Assembly (NCBI GenBank): GCA_030268105.1
Contig: BSDZ01000066.1
Coordinates: forward strand, 1-64,000
Direction of reading: 5' to 3'
Length of the DNA stretch: 64,000 nucleotides
DNA from: Volvox africanus
Lineage: Eukaryota > Chlorophyta > Chlorophyceae > Chlamydomonadales > Volvocaceae
This document shows, piece by piece, positions 62,298 to 64,000 of this stretch. The notes under the pieces are model-generated. The model was given only the letters and a program-made list of their open reading frames with translations. It had not been told where the DNA came from and did no database searches. Position 1 is the first letter of the stretch. Each line of letters begins with the position of its first letter. A program made the position numbers and the translations under genes.

Positions 62298-63806
62298 GGC
62301 GCGGCCGTGGCGGTCGTGCCGGATTGCGCAGTTAGAGTGAAAACCGCGTAATAATGAGGAAGGCACAAAGTCAAGATTGAGATTGGGATTCTATCCCTTC
62401 CTGTGTTGCTGTTCTTGCTAAATTCTATTCGAACTGGATGAGAATGCTGCTTATTACGAAGGATCGGGCTTACGTTCCAACTTTGCCGAGAGAGGTTTGC
62501 AGCAGGGGGTTGTAGTAAGCGCCACACGTTCCGCCATGTTTCCTTCTCCTCTCTCGTGGCTCTACTCTCTCTCCCGCGTCCATCTGCTATCGGCCTATCG
62601 GCATATCGGCCTACGTATTCGAACTTTCGGTAATTCTGCATTGTGCTTCCGGCAGAAGATATGGGGAGTTGATAATTTATTAAGCGATCAGTTGTATGTT
62701 GTACATGTTGTACTCAGACCCTGGATGCGAGGCATGCAACGGTCGGTACGGGCTTAGGATTTGGAGCTGTAGGCTTCGGAAGTTTGGATAGTTGGAGTTA
62801 AGATTATTGTGCATCTGGGGCTGATTGGAGGCCTTCGAACGAAGGCGGGAATGGCTACATGTGGTCCGTCTAGGGTAGGGCGTGACGGGTAGGCAACATC
62901 ACCGCAGCATAGATGTGGGCGTCAATGCAAAATATTGGGAACGCTTAGTAAAAGCTCATTTTTAATTTCGTATAACTTGGTCAGTTCTTTCTTCTGGTCT
63001 ATTACTTAATGTTCTATATAATTTTGAATTTTGTTCTATTTCTTCTTCATAAGCTTGTTTTGATCTAAAAAACCTTAACTACATTTTTTTGACAAGATCA
63101 AAGGCACAAATGAATGCTTGGGTAAGCAAGACTGCTCAAAGAGCTCGAAAAGGCTAAGGGTCCAACACCATGCACCTCCAAACCCAATTTTCCCAGACCC
63201 AATTTTAAGGTACACTTCTAACTATCAAGCCAGGGGAACATATTTGTTACAAGACCAGAATGGGTGCAGTGTTGGATAAGCCCCTGTGCCCGCAAAAATG
63301 ACCATTTGCGTTTGTCCCGGAGCAGTCCCAGCTCTGGTTTGTCCCTATGACATTCAGTATAGAAAGCTTTACTTCGCTCTTTACTTTGTTTGTGGTCATT
63401 GGTAATGTGAACTTCTCTTGCATATATAAATGCAACTGACTACGTAAAATCGGCATATTTCGAACTCTTATTTAACTGTACGAGGCAGCCAAAGCGATCA
63501 GCGCCTGGCGGACAGAATCTTTAAAGCTGAAGAACCTCCTTTATTCGATTCTTAAATTCCGCGGCCTGGATAAAGTGAGCTATCAGTAATATTGGCTATA
63601 AATATGTATATATGCTGCGCTGCTTAAATGTAAAATTCTGTGAATTTAGAAGTTTGCTCGCGTGACGTGGGGCAGCACAACGTGGCGCGGCGCGACATGG
63701 TGTGCCAACATCCCGAATCACTCCTCGCGCGCAAATGGATGAGTTTGGGGATGCAAAATAAGCACTCCCAATTAGTGCAGGCATGCGGCGTGCACGTTCA
63801 CTTGCC

Positions 63807-63808
<2 letters not shown>

Positions 63809-63871
<63 letters not shown>
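63809..63871 (+). repeat. (TG)n microsatellite, 63 nt (U7)
   Basis: Long tract again, although nearby point variants resemble U5 and U6. Confidence 0.97.
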
Positions 63872-63872
<1 letters not shown>

Positions 63873-64000
63873 CATATCATTAATCCTCACACGGCATATT
63901 TTGTTGCTATTTCCCAGGTTGCATAGATGGAAAGAACCATCAGCCTAACGGATATGCGCACCAATGGAGGGGAGTGGGCCAAATGAAGTGTACATAATTT

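Larger units (their letters stand above)
59523..64000 (+). repeat. Macrosatellite monomer U7, 5' part only
   Basis: First 4478 bp of a seventh monomer, cut by the window end just before the inverted-repeat block. It contains the sulfatase relic, a 6-copy CCCTGG array and a 63-nt TG tract. It shares the CATATCGG variant near 62600 with U1, U5 and U6, but has the U3/U4-type AAGGAAAGG near 60524. Confidence 0.97.

Noticed and set aside
1..64000. rRNA or tRNA genes, as might be expected for a ~10-kb tandem array
   Set aside because: No conserved rRNA core sequences or tRNA box patterns were recognised; the monomer content is protein-gene relics and spacers.

Overview
The window is eukaryotic DNA and consists entirely of one head-to-tail tandem array (a macrosatellite). 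The monomer is about 9.0-10.6 kb. Six complete monomers and the first 4.5 kb of a seventh fit the 64 kb: U1 1-9046, U2 9047-19635, U3 19636-29893, U4 29894-40151, U5 40152-50377, U6 50378-59522, U7 59523-64000 (cut by the window end). No unique flanking DNA is visible at either side. Signs of a eukaryote are GT-AG introns whose exon phases fit, long dinucleotide microsatellites, and the lack of any bacterial operon structure. The sulfatase type resembles those of algae, fungi and other protists, but I cannot name the organism.

Layout of one monomer (U3 coordinates): (1) 20051-22416, a decayed intron-containing sulfatase gene with the Cys-x-Pro-x-Arg active-site motif still readable, and a CCCTGG hexamer array in one of its introns; (2) 22917-24100, a spacer with an AT-rich part and a long (TG)n microsatellite; (3) 24127-24374, an inverted, diverged copy of a segment found near the end of the same monomer; (4) 24723-25575, two unassigned short ORFs; (5) 25891-27288, a two-exon gene candidate whose protein carries a 19-residue repeat encoded by a 57-bp minisatellite; (6) 27590-27704, a 41-bp GC-rich palindromic minisatellite; (7) 27755-28216, exons of a possible single-pass membrane protein; (8) 28217-29893, a spacer with a diverged direct duplication and the sense copy of the inverted segment.

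The monomers are very similar overall but differ by discrete events. U1 has a 161-bp segment where the others have about 1.1 kb, and it lacks a 330-bp block. U2 has a 161-bp insertion flanked by a 10-bp direct repeat, inside the membrane-protein exon. U6 has lost exactly 1080 bp, including the whole coding minisatellite, and joins the two ends of that gene in frame. Minisatellite block counts are 10, 11, 9, 9, 9 and 0 (U1-U6); the TG tracts are absent, 65, 55, 55, 29, 29 and 63 nt (U1-U7). Shared variants group neighbouring monomers in a mosaic way, as expected from recent unequal exchange and conversion.

The sulfatase copies are clearly broken. The minisatellite gene and the membrane-protein exons are the best candidates for live coding sequence, but near-identity of monomers reflects recent homogenisation, so conservation between copies is weak evidence of function. 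Copies with the same structure are described fully once and then only by their differences.
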